64,000 bases of DNA from Okeania sp. SIO1I7 (GCA_010672585.1 JAAHGF010000021.1:68992-132991); one strand, 5' to 3'. Numbered from the stretch's first letter, positions 36,651 through 46,928 are shown. Numbers and translations are program-made. The notes: generated by a model from the letters alone, not told the origin.

Positions 36651-36916
36651 AATTAATAATTAATAATTAATAATTAATAATTGCCTCTTCTTTCAAAGGA
36701 GAGGATTGACGAACAGGGAAAATTTTTCTTTATTATCCTCTTAAAAGGGGAGGCTTAAAACCACAATTTTTCGGTAATAAAAACTGTAAAAATTGGAAAG
36801 CATAGGCACGTTTGATAATTAACAATTAATAATTAATAATTAATAATTACCTCTCCTTTTATTTTAAAAGGATTGATGAATGGGAAAATTTTTCTTTATT
36901 ATCCCTTTAAAAGCAT
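36651..36916. repeat. Two R1 repeats in tandem, inverted orientation
   Basis: AATTAATAATTAATAATTGC, AAAGGAGAGGATTGACGAAC, CTTAAAAGGGGAGGCTTAAA, TTTTTCGGTAAT (to about 36777), then a second, shorter copy from about 36818 to 36916. Both lack the GC-rich core. They separate tgpA-like from patU-hetZ. Confidence 0.85.
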
Positions 36917-36996
36917 AGGCACGTTATCAACTCAAAATTCAAAAGTTACATTAATCCTCTTAGTTTATCAGAAGAAATAATTCTAAATTCTCAGTT

Positions 36997-38031
36997 CTAA
37001 GCTCTAAATTCTTGAAGGCGAACCACAAATTTTAAAGATTGCTCCCAGTTGAGGAATTTAATAATTAGCTGATATGTTTGTTCTGGTTGTGGGTCAAATA
37101 ACTCTACACATAGAGTACCCGCATCTAAACGTTGAGCAGTCGCTTCAACTCCTCTTCCTTGAAGTTGGAAACTTGCAGCTTCAGGTAGTTGACCTTTAAC
37201 CTTTAAACACGTAGAAGAATGATTTTGAGGAATATAATATTCAGCTTCAATGCTAACCCACCCTAGAGCAGTTTGCCACTGTCTTTTTGTTACTGACTGA
37301 TTCAAATGACAAGTCAAACTTAAGGATGAGATAATTTCTTGGGCAGCGAGCAAAGACAACAACATTTGCTGCTTTGGAGTTGCAGTATTATAAGAGGTAA
37401 TACCATTGGACATCAATTCTCCATCGCGGGTTCCACCTACAAGCACTAAACCAGCTAGGTCATTTAAAGATTGAGATTGATTTGGGAACAAACTATTCAC
37501 TGCTCTAACCAATCTACTACCGGGCAGTAAATCAGATGGTACTTCCTGACAAGATTGCAAAAGTTGAGCAAATACATTCTCTGTTAAAGGTATACTTAGC
37601 TTGCCCCACTTAATATTTTTCATCTGTGATGCCCATAAATTAATAGGGGAAAACCAGTTATTTAGCTCTACGTCTGGATATTCAGCATCGTAGTTTACCA
37701 GATTATTTTCCCAAGGAAATCTTGGGGGTTTAGCTTCAATCTTGGCTTTAAGTCGTTTTTGTAATACAGTCTCGAAACGATTATACACGGTTGGTACTTC
37801 TCCGGATGTAAGTGGCTGACTTTCGTGGTCGTAGGGGTAGTCAATTTCTTCAGAATCAAGTGGGTCTAATTCTTCCCACTCTAACTGCTCCACCCTGACT
37901 TCTTTGTTTCCATTCTCAATCTTGTTTTGATTTTTCCCTACATTTGATACTTCTTTAGAATTTGGCCCTAATAACCAGTCAAAGAAATTATCCTCAAAAG
38001 TTTCCACCTGTTTATTCGTTTCGTTATTCAT
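36997..38031 (-). CDS. patU: PatU-like protein (heterocyst pattern gene neighbour of hetZ)
   Basis: This is a 344-residue protein from ATG at 38031, which overlaps the hetZ stop by eight bases (ATGAATAA). A TTG at 38082 would add 17 residues. An acidic N-terminus is followed by TVLQKRLKAKIEAKPPRFPW, LWASQMKN, IPLTENVFAQLLQSCQEV and SRLVRAVNSLFPNQSQSLND, then a C-terminal beta-rich domain (EYYIPQNHSSTCLKVKG). This matches what I remember of PatU, encoded next to hetZ in heterocyst formers and also present in other filamentous cyanobacteria. Molecular function is not established. Its overlap with hetZ indicates one operon. Confidence 0.7.
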   Translation of the reverse strand: MNNETNKQVETFEDNFFDWLLGPNSKEVSNVGKNQNKIENGNKEVRVEQLEWEELDPLDSEEIDYPYDHESQPLTSGEVPTVYNRFETVLQKRLKAKIEAKPPRFPWENNLVNYDAEYPDVELNNWFSPINLWASQMKNIKWGKLSIPLTENVFAQLLQSCQEVPSDLLPGSRLVRAVNSLFPNQSQSLNDLAGLVLVGGTRDGELMSNGITSYNTATPKQQMLLSLLAAQEIISSLSLTCHLNQSVTKRQWQTALGWVSIEAEYYIPQNHSSTCLKVKGQLPEAASFQLQGRGVEATAQRLDAGTLCVELFDPQPEQTYQLIIKFLNWEQSLKFVVRLQEFRA

Positions 38032-39193
38032 CAGTTGACGCACTCGCTCCGGAATTTGAATGATTTCGTAATTCCCAGGCAAGTTCCAGTAACTTATGCC
38101 ACTTTTTCTTCACCTGGTTTACTTTACGACCTAAAGTCTTGGCGATCGCTTCGTCAGAGAGACCTTGATGCTTCAAATCTAGCAAACTTTTCTGTTCTGC
38201 GTCAATTTGCTCATGCAAAGCTGCCCATTCTGTGGGGGTTAAGCCTAAATTATGCTCTAAGTCTGCTTCTAACCATTGATGAACTAATTCCCACCTATGT
38301 CCCATAGCAAATTTGAGCAAATGGTACTTAAAGCGCTGCTGTAAATAATCCCTTTGTCTGGGAGTAAGACCTAAGATAGACTCTATTTCCCCAGTTGATA
38401 AATCTTGTAAACGCAGTGCAAAGTAGTCTGCACAGTCTTGCTGCCCACGTTCCTCCAGATAGGCCATAAGTTCTTCTATCACTACCAGGCGCAGAGAACC
38501 TATATCATCACCTGTATCCTGTTGTGCGGCCATTGCCTCTCGCACTTGTTGCATAGACCCATCATTCCATGTCTTATCTGAGTCAGTAGTTGTTCCCTCC
38601 GCTGCTTGGTCAATATCTACAGATGTTTCCTTTGGTTGTTGATGGGAAAATGTTTGAGCACGCAGAATAATTAATTGTTGACTACGACCACCAGACAAAG
38701 GTATACGTCTTTTGCCATAACGCTCTGTAAAGGCCATGTACTCTGCCAGTTCTAATAATGTATGGGGAGTGTACATTATTGGCAGCTCAGTTTCTCGTCT
38801 AAAAGCATTTAAAGCCTCCAGATAAAATTGTTGTAAAAAGTCTTCAATCAGATTTAATCTTGCCTGATAACTTGATTGTATTTGAGGAGGAGTGATATAC
38901 CTATAAACAATTGCACTTAGACTGCTATGTAAATGTATTCTTCCTTCTCTAGAACCAAGTTTGTAGTAATGTAAACATTGTCTCAGACGATGTTGAGCTA
39001 GATTCTTTGCCCATTTACTTATTTCCCCAGAAGCTTGAATTCTTTTGCTTTCTATGCAAATTCTTTCTACTTCCTGTTTAATACGCTCTGCTACTGATTG
39101 GCAATTTTGCTTTGATGCACGAGTAGATTGCTGAAATTCATCTAGCAAGAGCTTTAAATTTTCTTCGCCAACTTGGCAGATTTCCCCCATCAT
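38024..39193 (-). CDS. hetZ: HetZ family protein
   Basis: This 389-residue protein matches the HetZ family of filamentous cyanobacteria, regulators of early heterocyst differentiation in Anabaena. Recognisable blocks are ESKRIQASGEISKWAKNLAQ, AIVYRYITPPQIQSSYQARL, EYMAFTERYGKRRIPLSGGR, LSTGEIESILGLTPRQRDYL and a C-terminal helix-turn-helix-like LKHQGLSDEAIAKTLGRKVN. The last two resemble sigma-factor/HTH helices. It overlaps patU downstream by eight bases. In non-heterocystous filamentous species the gene is also kept, so its presence does not prove heterocysts. It is divergent from the 159-residue gene at 39286; the 92-base gap must hold both promoters. Confidence 0.85.
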   Translation of the reverse strand: MMGEICQVGEENLKLLLDEFQQSTRASKQNCQSVAERIKQEVERICIESKRIQASGEISKWAKNLAQHRLRQCLHYYKLGSREGRIHLHSSLSAIVYRYITPPQIQSSYQARLNLIEDFLQQFYLEALNAFRRETELPIMYTPHTLLELAEYMAFTERYGKRRIPLSGGRSQQLIILRAQTFSHQQPKETSVDIDQAAEGTTTDSDKTWNDGSMQQVREAMAAQQDTGDDIGSLRLVVIEELMAYLEERGQQDCADYFALRLQDLSTGEIESILGLTPRQRDYLQQRFKYHLLKFAMGHRWELVHQWLEADLEHNLGLTPTEWAALHEQIDAEQKSLLDLKHQGLSDEAIAKTLGRKVNQVKKKWHKLLELAWELRNHSNSGASASTDE

Positions 39194-39285
39194 TGTATTA
39201 ATAAATTAACTACTAATAATTTTTTCGATTCATTACATATACACCCTGATTTCATACAATTTCTGAAAATACTAGATAATAAATT

Positions 39286-39765
39286 ATGGACTTAGAACGA
39301 CAAATCCAAACACTCATTAAAAATTCACCTCAAAATGGAAATACAGCAGAAATTGTTGAAGCAATTACACCTGCCTTGAAACTTTTAGCTCAACAATTAC
39401 AACATTTAGAATACTATATTTTGCAAACTTTGTCACACAATTGGGTTTTGACTACCCTTGGTCATCGTAATAAATCTGAATTAGAAAAACGTGTCATTTA
39501 TGCTTTTTCTACTCAAAAAGATGCTTCATCTTCTATTGTAGAGGATAATGTCGTTGCTACACCGGTGCCAGTTGTTTATCTACTTTTCCAAATGATAGCA
39601 ATTGAACCTTTAGATAGCCTTATATTTTTTGAACAACCTGGTAATTTGACAAAGGCTACAGAAGTTAAGAGAGAGGATGTCCAAAAGCTGATAAATATAT
39701 ATCTCCAACAGTATCAGACATCCTCTAATTCCCACTCTAGCAAAATTCCTCCAGATATTGCTTAA
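39286..39765 (+). CDS. Conserved hypothetical protein divergent from hetZ
   Basis: This 159-residue soluble helical protein starts MDLERQIQTLIKNSPQ, and has ALKLLAQQLQHLEYYILQTL and a VVYLLFQMIAIEPLDSLIFF block. I do not recognise a domain. The clean ATG and short shared promoter region with hetZ suggest a real gene. No signal peptide or true membrane helix. Confidence 0.6.
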   Translation: MDLERQIQTLIKNSPQNGNTAEIVEAITPALKLLAQQLQHLEYYILQTLSHNWVLTTLGHRNKSELEKRVIYAFSTQKDASSSIVEDNVVATPVPVVYLLFQMIAIEPLDSLIFFEQPGNLTKATEVKREDVQKLINIYLQQYQTSSNSHSSKIPPDIA

Positions 39766-40015
39766 AATAGCAATCAGCACCTCAGCAGTCAGCCATCAGC
39801 AACTCAATTGCCGAACACTATAAGGAAAAGCTAATAGCTAATTAAAAAGCACCTCCTGAAAAAATGCTCACTAATAGATACCTAATTCTATGCACAAATT
39901 TTTAGGCTAATAGCTGATAGCTGATAGTTAGTTAAGGCATTGAAATACCCTCAAAGCTTGTCTGATATTAATTAATAGTTCAACCATCTCAAGTAATAGA
40001 GAAAATAGAATTTAA

Positions 40016-40156
40016 CCGAATAATTAATAATTAAATAATTCAGCTTTATCAACCTCCCCCTTCAAGGGGAAAAAATAAATTTTTTTCCTTTTAGTCAATC
40101 CTCTTCTTAAAAGAGAGAGGTAATTATCCATTATCCATTATCCATTATCCATTAAT
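40016..40156. repeat. R1 repeat, short form
   Basis: ACCGAATAATTAATAATTAA, CCCCCTTCAAGGGG, TTTTAGTCAATCCTCTTC, AGAGAGAGGTAATTATCC, then ATTATCC iterations ending CATTAATGAA. There is no GC-rich core. The remaining spacer 39766-40302 holds only GCTAATAGCTGATAGCTGAT-type short repeats. Confidence 0.88.
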
Positions 40157-40302
40157 GAAATAGCAAAGTTAAACTCATCTGAAGACAGATTAGATTGCTA
40201 TAAAAGATTAATAGGTCTACATCAATTAATTGCCTTTATTAAACTTTATCCTACTGCTAGTATTAATTAACTCTTAGCTAACTTATTGAAAAATACTAAA
40301 AG

Positions 40303-41274
40303 TTAATACAGCCGACTTAAAACATAGTCAGTAAGATTAATCAGAGCTTGACGAGAATCACAATCTGGCAAGGATTTTAAATGTTCTACACCCATTTTCG
40401 CGTATTTAGTAGCTAATTCCTGAGATTTTTCAATACCGTCACTATCTTTAATCAATTGAATTGCCTCTTCTAAATCGCCATCTTGGGCTAATTCTCTTTC
40501 GATTAGTTTTTCTAAAGTTGGTTTTTCTGTTAATGCATATAATGTAGGTGCTGTCAAATTGCCACTTTTAAGGTCTGAACAAGCAGGTTTTCCTAGAGAT
40601 TCTGTCGCACTGGTAAAATCTAGTATGTCATCTACTATCTGAAATGCCAAACCTACATATCGGCCATAGTAGTACATATCCTGAGCTAGTTCTGGTGAGA
40701 CACCACTAAGAGTAGCTGCAGCTTTAGAACTATTAGCAATTAAAGAAGCTGTTTTATAGTAGCTCTTTTCTAAGTAAGCATCTATAGATAAATCAGTATC
40801 AAATTTATGTAGTCCTTGCTGAATTTCTCCTTCCGCAAGGTCCATAATTACTTCTGAAAGTAGTTTAACTACTTCTAGATTATCTAGATTGGCCAAATAC
40901 CAAGATGATTGAGCAAAGAGAAAATCTCCTGCCAGTACTGCAACACGATTGGTAAATAAACTATGAACAGTGGGGACACCTCGGCGAATTTCTGATTCGT
41001 CTACTACATCATCGTGAACTAAGCTTGCAGTGTGGATCATTTCTGTGATTTCTGCTAAACGACGATGTTTTGGACTAATTTCCTGATTTGGCATGGTAGT
41101 CCGTGAAATTAAAAAGACGATAGCTGGTCTCACTCGCTTTCCCTGTACGCGGAATAGATGTTCTGCTGCTGCGTACAGAATTGGGTGACGAGCACCTACC
41201 AATTGTTTTAAGTTATCTGTTAGCAGTTTTAGGTCTGCTTCTACTGGTGAAAATAGGAGAGTTGAAGTGGTCAT
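40303..41274 (-). CDS. sds: Solanesyl diphosphate synthase
   Basis: This 323-residue all-trans polyprenyl diphosphate synthase makes the long side chain of plastoquinone. The first aspartate-rich motif is DDVVD at 88-92 (DDxxD) and the second DDILD at 215-219, with GKRVRP at 45-50 for IPP binding. Length and the MTTSTLLFSPVEADL start agree with cyanobacterial solanesyl diphosphate synthases; a related short-chain synthase is less likely given residues before the first motif (MIHTASLVH). It is monocistronic, with long AT-rich spacers on both sides. Confidence 0.92.
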   Translation of the reverse strand: MTTSTLLFSPVEADLKLLTDNLKQLVGARHPILYAAAEHLFRVQGKRVRPAIVFLISRTTMPNQEISPKHRRLAEITEMIHTASLVHDDVVDESEIRRGVPTVHSLFTNRVAVLAGDFLFAQSSWYLANLDNLEVVKLLSEVIMDLAEGEIQQGLHKFDTDLSIDAYLEKSYYKTASLIANSSKAAATLSGVSPELAQDMYYYGRYVGLAFQIVDDILDFTSATESLGKPACSDLKSGNLTAPTLYALTEKPTLEKLIERELAQDGDLEEAIQLIKDSDGIEKSQELATKYAKMGVEHLKSLPDCDSRQALINLTDYVLSRLY

Positions 41275-42572
41275 GGATTAGCCAATCAAGCTACAAGTTA
41301 ACAAAATTTTACATATTATATTCTTATTCTAAGCTAACCATCCTTCATATAGGTAAAGTAGAAATTTTTATAAATTATTTTTTGTTTTTTGATAGGCAAA
41401 GTACATTTTTATAGTATATTGTATCTAATTGTTAAGTAACTCTCAAAATCCTATATACAAATAGTATTGACTGTGTTATTTTAATAGTAAGAACTGTAAT
41501 CATTCAAGTATTCAAAGTTGTTAACTATAATAGGAGAATGCTAGGTAATTCTGTAAGGAACTAGACTTATTATAGATTCATCTCTCAATTTACCTAATTA
41601 TCAAGATCGGCTAGGAATAGTAGAGAATAATTGTTCACCATTCATTAAAGGTTGACTCAATCTACTATAACTATTTAGAGTAAAAAGAGATAATAGTTAC
41701 ATTTTAGACATCTCCGGAAACTAAGTTTTTACCCAGGTATTTCAAGGGTTTGAGATTAATTATCGGAGAGGTCTTTTGAATTAAAAAAGTAAATAGACCA
41801 AAAATTCCTCATCATAGTTATAAAGTTACCTATTGGGGAAGAGAATAGTCAACAACTTCTGAGCTGGAATACATATAATTTAGTCATCATCATATTTGAT
41901 CCAAATTAACCTGAAAATTTTTGCTATGTGGGTTATATCGATTAAGCTATCAGGCACTCTATCTAACTAATTAATGATAATGAAGATAACTTAATAGCTG
42001 CATAGTTTGTCTGAGATATATTTACCAATGACTGAAGACTGAAGTGCAGAAATTGAGTTAACTTAAGCTTCTAGAAATCTATGGGTTATTAGTTACTAAA
42101 ACATAGTCCCAGGCTAAAATTTTAGATCGATAGATGATGTAATTAAGCAATATAATTGCTAAAAATTGCCATAAATTTATAGTATTCCAGGTTACCAATC
42201 GTACTCAGTAATTATCAACAATTTCTCATCTGAATAACCTCTTCTCTAAAAATGTATCTAGGATCTAAATTTAGAGAAGACCTAAGCAGAAGGTAACTTA
42301 AAAGAACAGTTCAAGTATGTGAACTGAAAAATCAAAATCTCTGCTACTTTGCATTACTATTTAATGCTACAACCTTATGAATACAAAGAGTTTAAGACTT
42401 TGTCTATAAGTTTCTTTTGCTCTAAAAATAAATTAAAGGATAATTGTTTTTCTTAGTATTGATTTCAATTAATTACTAAGTAAAGAATACTCAATTAATC
42501 TTTAATTACTTAGCTTTTGAGCTAAGAAATACTTACATCTCAATCCTCCTCACTATACCATTTAATAAAACT
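41275..42572. other. Long AT-rich spacer, no gene seen
   Basis: About 1.3 kb of unique, AT-rich DNA without a convincing frame, tRNA or repeat. It probably carries the promoters of sds and of the small membrane protein at 42573. Confidence 0.55.
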
Positions 42573-42731
42573 ATGAACTACAATCACATTCCTGTAATTA
42601 TTCCCATTCTAGCAACTGGTTATGTATTTACTGTATATTTACTATTAACATTAGCCCAAAGAGGTGCAAAAATCACAAGAAATAAATCTTGGCAACAAGG
42701 CATTGCTAACTCAAGAACTAATTTGCATTAA
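42573..42731 (+). CDS. Small single-helix membrane protein (52 aa)
   Basis: ATG to TAA encodes MNYNHIPVIIPILATGYVFT, then VYLLLTLAQRGAKITRNKSW and a polar tail QQGIANSRTNLH. One membrane helix (about 7-28) is followed by a positively charged stretch, the pattern of small photosynthetic or regulatory membrane subunits. I cannot name it. Support comes from codon use, a sensible topology (positive side after the helix) and a strong hairpin starting nine bases after the stop. No clear Shine-Dalgarno sequence is present. Confidence 0.55.
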   Translation: MNYNHIPVIIPILATGYVFTVYLLLTLAQRGAKITRNKSWQQGIANSRTNLH

Positions 42732-42739
42732 TAAAAAAC

Positions 42740-42783
42740 AGCAGATAATACTATAGTTCTATATGAACTATAAATTATCTGCT
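42740..42783 (+). terminator. Long hairpin after the 52-aa gene
   Basis: AGCAGATAAT pairs with ATTATCTGCT at the base and TATAGTTC with GAACTATA inside, loop TATAT: about 18 pairs in all. There is no U-tract right after it, so it is either a 3'-end stabilising stem or a bidirectional terminator. Confidence 0.75.
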
Positions 42784-42810
42784 ATTAAGATTAATTTGAG
42801 TACTAAATAT

Positions 42811-42905
42811 TATAGCAGTCGAAGGAAAGTTAGGATAGATCAAAAGCTTAAAACTCAGACAACGCCTGATTTTTCCTTCTTGCTGCTTGCTTCTTGTTTC
42901 TTGCT
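42811..42905. repeat. R5 dispersed repeat
   Basis: TATAGCAGTCGAAGGAAAG, AAAAGCTTAAAACTCAGACA, then CTTGCTGCTTGCTTCTTG iterations; the same order as at 13051. The rest of the spacer to 43179 has a GC-rich patch (GGTCGGGCCCCGCGGG) and ACTTCTGACTTCTAACTTCT repeats. Confidence 0.8.
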
Positions 42906-43179
42906 TATGCTATAAAATAACTAATAAAATATTTGACATTTGTGTAAGAGTGGTAATGCCAAATTAATATAAAGTTGCATAGAATAATATCTTATTTCTG
43001 TTTATCAAAATCATAAGGGTCGCGCAACCCCGCCTTGACTGGCGAAATATTTTTGGAGCGGGGCTTAAATCCCCTACTTCCCCTCCACGGTCGGGCCCCG
43101 CGGGTGGGTTAACTTCTGACTTCTAACTTCTGACTTCTAAGTTCTGACTTCTGACTTCGTTAAATCCCCAACATAAATT

Positions 43180-44010
43180 CTATGCCATAGAAATAGGTTT
43201 GTCTAGAACCGTAGAGAAAGAAACTGATTGTACAATTGGTTTATAACCAAGCCATTGTAATGATAATTCAGCAAATTTTTGAGCAGAACCGCTAACTACG
43301 AATTTTGTTAGTTTTGCTTTCTCATAGTTTTGCAAATTCATAATTTCTAGCTTTTTCGCAGCTACTTTCACTAGAGATACAGCAGGGTCTACAAAATTAA
43401 CATTTCTAGGTAGAAAAGAACGCAATATTGGTTCTAAATAGGGATAGTGAGTACAACCATAAACCAATGTGTCAATTTTTTGCTGTATTAATGGCATCAA
43501 ATATTCTTCTGCTATCTGATATGTATAAGGGTTATGTAACTGATTTTGCTCTATTAAAGGTACGAAATAGGGACACCCTACTTGCCACACTTTAGCAGAA
43601 GCATTTGCCTCTAGAATTGCTCTACGATAGGCATTACTAGCAGCAGTTGCAGGGGTAGCAATTACGCCTATTCTTGTTCCTAATTCTACTGCAGCATTAG
43701 CCCCTGGTACAATCAGTCCTAGGATCGGAATATCAAATTTAGACTTGATTTTTTCTAAAGCAAGAGCTGAACTGGTATTGCAAGCCATCAACACCATTTT
43801 AACTCCACTTTTGACTAACCACTCTATAATTTCATCTACAAACTGTACAATTTCTTTGCTAGTTCTTGTACCATAAGGTAATCTTGCTGTATCTCCAAAG
43901 TAAAGAATAGATTCACTAGGCAACTGTCTATATAACTCTCTCAGAACAGTTAGACCTCCTATGCCACTATCAAAAATACCTATTCTTTTTTGTCTAGTTT
44001 CAACGATCAT
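43180..44010 (-). CDS. murI: Glutamate racemase
   Basis: This 276-residue enzyme supplies D-glutamate for peptidoglycan. The start MIVETRQKRIGIFDSGIGGL gives the N-terminal aspartate motif (FDSGIGGLTV); the two catalytic cysteines lie in MACNTSSALA and VYGCTHYPYLEP. A TTG at 44037 would add nine residues, but ATG at 44010 fits the family length. No operon partner. The 345-base gap to the peroxiredoxin gene is AT-rich, with no further gene seen. Confidence 0.94.
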   Translation of the reverse strand: MIVETRQKRIGIFDSGIGGLTVLRELYRQLPSESILYFGDTARLPYGTRTSKEIVQFVDEIIEWLVKSGVKMVLMACNTSSALALEKIKSKFDIPILGLIVPGANAAVELGTRIGVIATPATAASNAYRRAILEANASAKVWQVGCPYFVPLIEQNQLHNPYTYQIAEEYLMPLIQQKIDTLVYGCTHYPYLEPILRSFLPRNVNFVDPAVSLVKVAAKKLEIMNLQNYEKAKLTKFVVSGSAQKFAELSLQWLGYKPIVQSVSFSTVLDKPISMA

Positions 44011-44355
44011 TATTGATAGTCTAGAAATATTATTCAAATCAAATCAATATAACTATAATGTATCGGTTGAAAATCTATCTAGTTTTTCCTATTTATTTTA
44101 GTTTGAATAGATCAAAATTATATAATTCTTTATCAACTGAAGTGAAGAAAATGGGAATTGTCGAATATATTTTGGTTATCATTACTGAATAAGATAGGTT
44201 AACACTATATATAGCAATGTAATGTAAAAATATCTTTGTAGCGCCAAAAATTTATTGTTTAGGTTAATTTTTAGACACTACAGTTCAAAAATCACATTTA
44301 ATTGCTACATATAGTATTATTATTGTCAGTTTCAGCTTTATGTTAGAGGGGCAAA

Positions 44356-44925
44356 CTAGCCAACAAACTCTAATCGAGCTGGTTTTTCTGCTGGTGCTTC
44401 TGTACCCTTGAGATAGGCTAATACCGTATCTGCGTCAGATGTCTCAAATGGATCGTCACCATAGTTGTCACTAAAACCTTCTTCAACAAATATCTTTTCG
44501 ATTTTACAGTCATTGACAACCATTGCATAGCGCCAGGAGCGCATACCAAAACCGATATTGGACTTATCTACTAACATTCCCATTTTACGAGAGAATTCTC
44601 CATTGCCATCTGGTAATAGGAATACATTTTTGGCATTCTGCTGCTTACCCCATTGGAACATTACGAAGGCATCGTTTACTGATAGACAAATAATTTCGTC
44701 TATTCCTTGTCCTTTGAATTCATCGTATAGTTCTTCATAGCGAGGTAAGTGAGTAGATGAGCAAGTTGGTGTGAAGGCTCCAGGTAATGCAAATAATACT
44801 ACACGCTTGCCACCAAAAATTTCTTGGGTAGTTTTGTCTTGCCAACGATAAGGGTTAGGTCCATCAACAGATTCATCACGGACACGAGTTTTGAATACTA
44901 CATCAGGAACGCGCTCAATAACCAT
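44356..44925 (-). CDS. Peroxiredoxin (Prx5/type II)
   Basis: This 189-residue thiol peroxidase reduces hydrogen and alkyl peroxides. The peroxidatic cysteine is C55 in PGAFTPTCSSTHLP, with the family regions SVNDAFVMFQWGK and RSWRYAMVVND. It is longer than minimal Prx5 by a C-terminal tail (GTEAPAEKPARLEFVG). The family is common in cyanobacteria as glutathione- or thioredoxin-dependent PrxII. It appears monocistronic. Confidence 0.92.
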   Translation of the reverse strand: MVIERVPDVVFKTRVRDESVDGPNPYRWQDKTTQEIFGGKRVVLFALPGAFTPTCSSTHLPRYEELYDEFKGQGIDEIICLSVNDAFVMFQWGKQQNAKNVFLLPDGNGEFSRKMGMLVDKSNIGFGMRSWRYAMVVNDCKIEKIFVEEGFSDNYGDDPFETSDADTVLAYLKGTEAPAEKPARLEFVG

Positions 44926-45433
44926 AACTTAACCTCAAAATGATTTAGTAACTTAGCAATTCAATCTGTATCAGCTTTTACTGCTGTAAATCAGAATAAT
45001 TCTTATTTAAGAATTTGTCAACGGCATTAAAGAAAAAATTTTATTTTTGAGGTTTGCTTGTGAATGTGTTGCAAAATTAGGTATAATAGAAGATTTACTT
45101 TTTAGTGTTTAGGGTGGTAGGTCGCAGGTGTTAGGTGTTGGGTGTTGGATTTTATACCAATTTTATGTGAAATGGTACAGAATTATGAAATTTATTAACT
45201 TGTCTATCTAAATCTACTGGACTGTTTCACCTAAAATAGTGCATTAGGCTTTTCGATAATCACCTTATCACTCGGTCATCTCAATCCTCCACCCCCCCAT
45301 TTAATTATGCACATTTTTAGATGAAACAATCCACTACTAGACTGACACAGCTAATTTGGTGCAATAGATTTTTATTTCTAGGTGTCTTTATCTCCCCTAC
45401 TCCCCTACTCCCCTACTCCCCTACTCCCTAATG

Positions 45434-45581
45434 GGGGTTGCACATTATGGAATGATATTGCCAAAAATTAGTTTAGACTTTGACTAAAAATAACGATTAA
45501 TTAATCATTCTAGCAATTGATTAATCTACAATCCAATTCAATCAAAATTCTCACTCAAATCATTCGTCGCTGTGCAACGCC
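45434..45581. mobile_element. 148-bp MITE, copy 1 (GGGGTTGCACA ends)
   Basis: It starts GGGGTTGCACATTATGGAAT and ends CATTCGTCGCTGTGCAACGC + C. The terminal 23 bases form an imperfect inverted repeat. There is no coding capacity. It is about 80 percent like copy 2 by eye. Target duplication is not obvious. The preceding spacer (44926-45433) has GGTGTTAGGTGTTGGGTGTT and CCCCTACTCCCCTACT short repeats and no gene. Confidence 0.85.
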
Positions 45582-45678
45582 AAATCTACAGTCAACTTTG
45601 ATTAATATGTTATTTTATGCAGCTTCTTATGAATTTGATATTATTTGATTCAGTTAAATAATTATTATGATTATTTAG

Positions 45679-45820
45679 GGGGTTGCACATTATGGAATGA
45701 TATTGCTAAAAATCAGTTTAGACTTTGACTAAAAAAACCGAACATTAATCATTCTAGCAATTGATTAATCCAAAATCCTATTCATCAAAAATCTAAAATC
45801 ATTCGTTACTGTGCAACGCC
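45679..45820. mobile_element. 142-bp MITE, copy 2 with 8-bp target duplication
   Basis: Same ends as copy 1 (GGGGTTGCACA ... TGTGCAACGCC). TTATTTAG flanks it on both sides (45671-45678 and 45821-45828), a direct sign of transposition with an 8-bp target duplication. No transposase gene with such ends is in the window. Confidence 0.9.
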
Positions 45821-46054
45821 TTATTTAGTCTGTAAAAATGCCTTGTTTTGAACAGAGAATGAAAATAATTTAGAGGTAGTGATGTAGATTTGCTATTACT
45901 TTTCAATTTCAAAGAATTATTAGATTAAAAAATAGAATCTTTTACAGCACTTCCCGCTGTTATGAGGTGCAATAAGTAGACTTTTGATAGGGTAAATATT
46001 TTGGTAGTCCTGCATGGTAATGGTGAAGATATATATTTTTTAATTTCTCCCACA

Positions 46055-46124
46055 CTCCCCATCTCCCCATCCCCCCATCTCCCCATCTCCCCATCTCCCC
46101 GTCTCCCCATCTCCCCATCTCCCA
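46055..46124. repeat. CTCCCCAT microsatellite
   Basis: About eight iterations of CTCCCCAT with variants, downstream of maf. Similar CTCCCCTA iterations lie at about 45392-45428. Confidence 0.85.
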
Positions 46125-46180
46125 CACTTTCTAAAACCGTCAATATATGTACCTTATAACTTCGGAAACTGCTGTATAAC

Positions 46181-46795
46181 CTACCAAAAGTTACTAACTT
46201 GATATCCTAAACTATTTAACATAACTCTCAATAATGGTAGACTTAAACCAATTACATTAGTATGACAACCTTCTATTTTTTCAATAAATAAACCACCTTT
46301 ACCTTCTATGGCAAAACAACCAGCACATTTTAAAGGTTCTCCAGTCGCAACATAAGCTTCTATTTCTTGATCGTTAACGGGAGCAAAATGAACTTTTGTC
46401 ATTCTACAAACTACGATAGTTTGATTTTTAACTAGATCGATTAAAGCATGACCTGTGTACAATTGACCAACTTGACCACGCATTTTTTGCCATCTAGCGA
46501 TCGCTTCTTTAGCATCAGCAGGTTTACCATATATTTCGTCATCAATAACTAATACTGAATCACATCCTAAAATTAAATTTGATTGTGTTTCAGATAAGTT
46601 TTCTTTCATTAGAGACTTAGCTATTGTTTCTGCTTTAGCTTGGGCTAATGTTTCTACTAATTTTCGAGGTTCGATTAATTTTACTGTTGATTCATCAAAG
46701 TTACTAGGCATAACTATAGGATGAATACCAATAGTTTCTAACAAGCGAAGTCTTGCTGATGATGATGAAGCTAATATGAAGGTTGGAGTTTTCAT
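46181..46795 (-). CDS. maf: Maf family nucleoside triphosphate pyrophosphatase
   Basis: This 204-residue protein from ATG at 46795 ([20 protein letters not shown]), the family start; an upstream in-frame ATG at 46831 adds 12 residues that do not belong. Maf/YhdE proteins hydrolyse dTTP/UTP or modified nucleotides, preventing their incorporation. Seen: [10 protein letters not shown] substrate loop, [18 protein letters not shown] and [20 protein letters not shown]. It is followed by psbP upstream on the same strand, 133 bases away. Confidence 0.92.
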   Translation of the reverse strand: MKTPTFILASSSSARLRLLETIGIHPIVMPSNFDESTVKLIEPRKLVETLAQAKAETIAKSLMKENLSETQSNLILGCDSVLVIDDEIYGKPADAKEAIARWQKMRGQVGQLYTGHALIDLVKNQTIVVCRMTKVHFAPVNDQEIEAYVATGEPLKCAGCFAIEGKGGLFIEKIEGCHTNVIGLSLPLLRVMLNSLGYQVSNFW

Positions 46796-46928
46796 ATTTT
46801 CAAGCAAGTAAACAAATATTCCATAAAACATTGATAATTTGTCAGGACTATAGCCTATATTTAATGATATTTTTTAAGCTTGGAAAACTTAAAAATTTGC
46901 TAGTCCTGACTAATATAAAATTTTCTCA

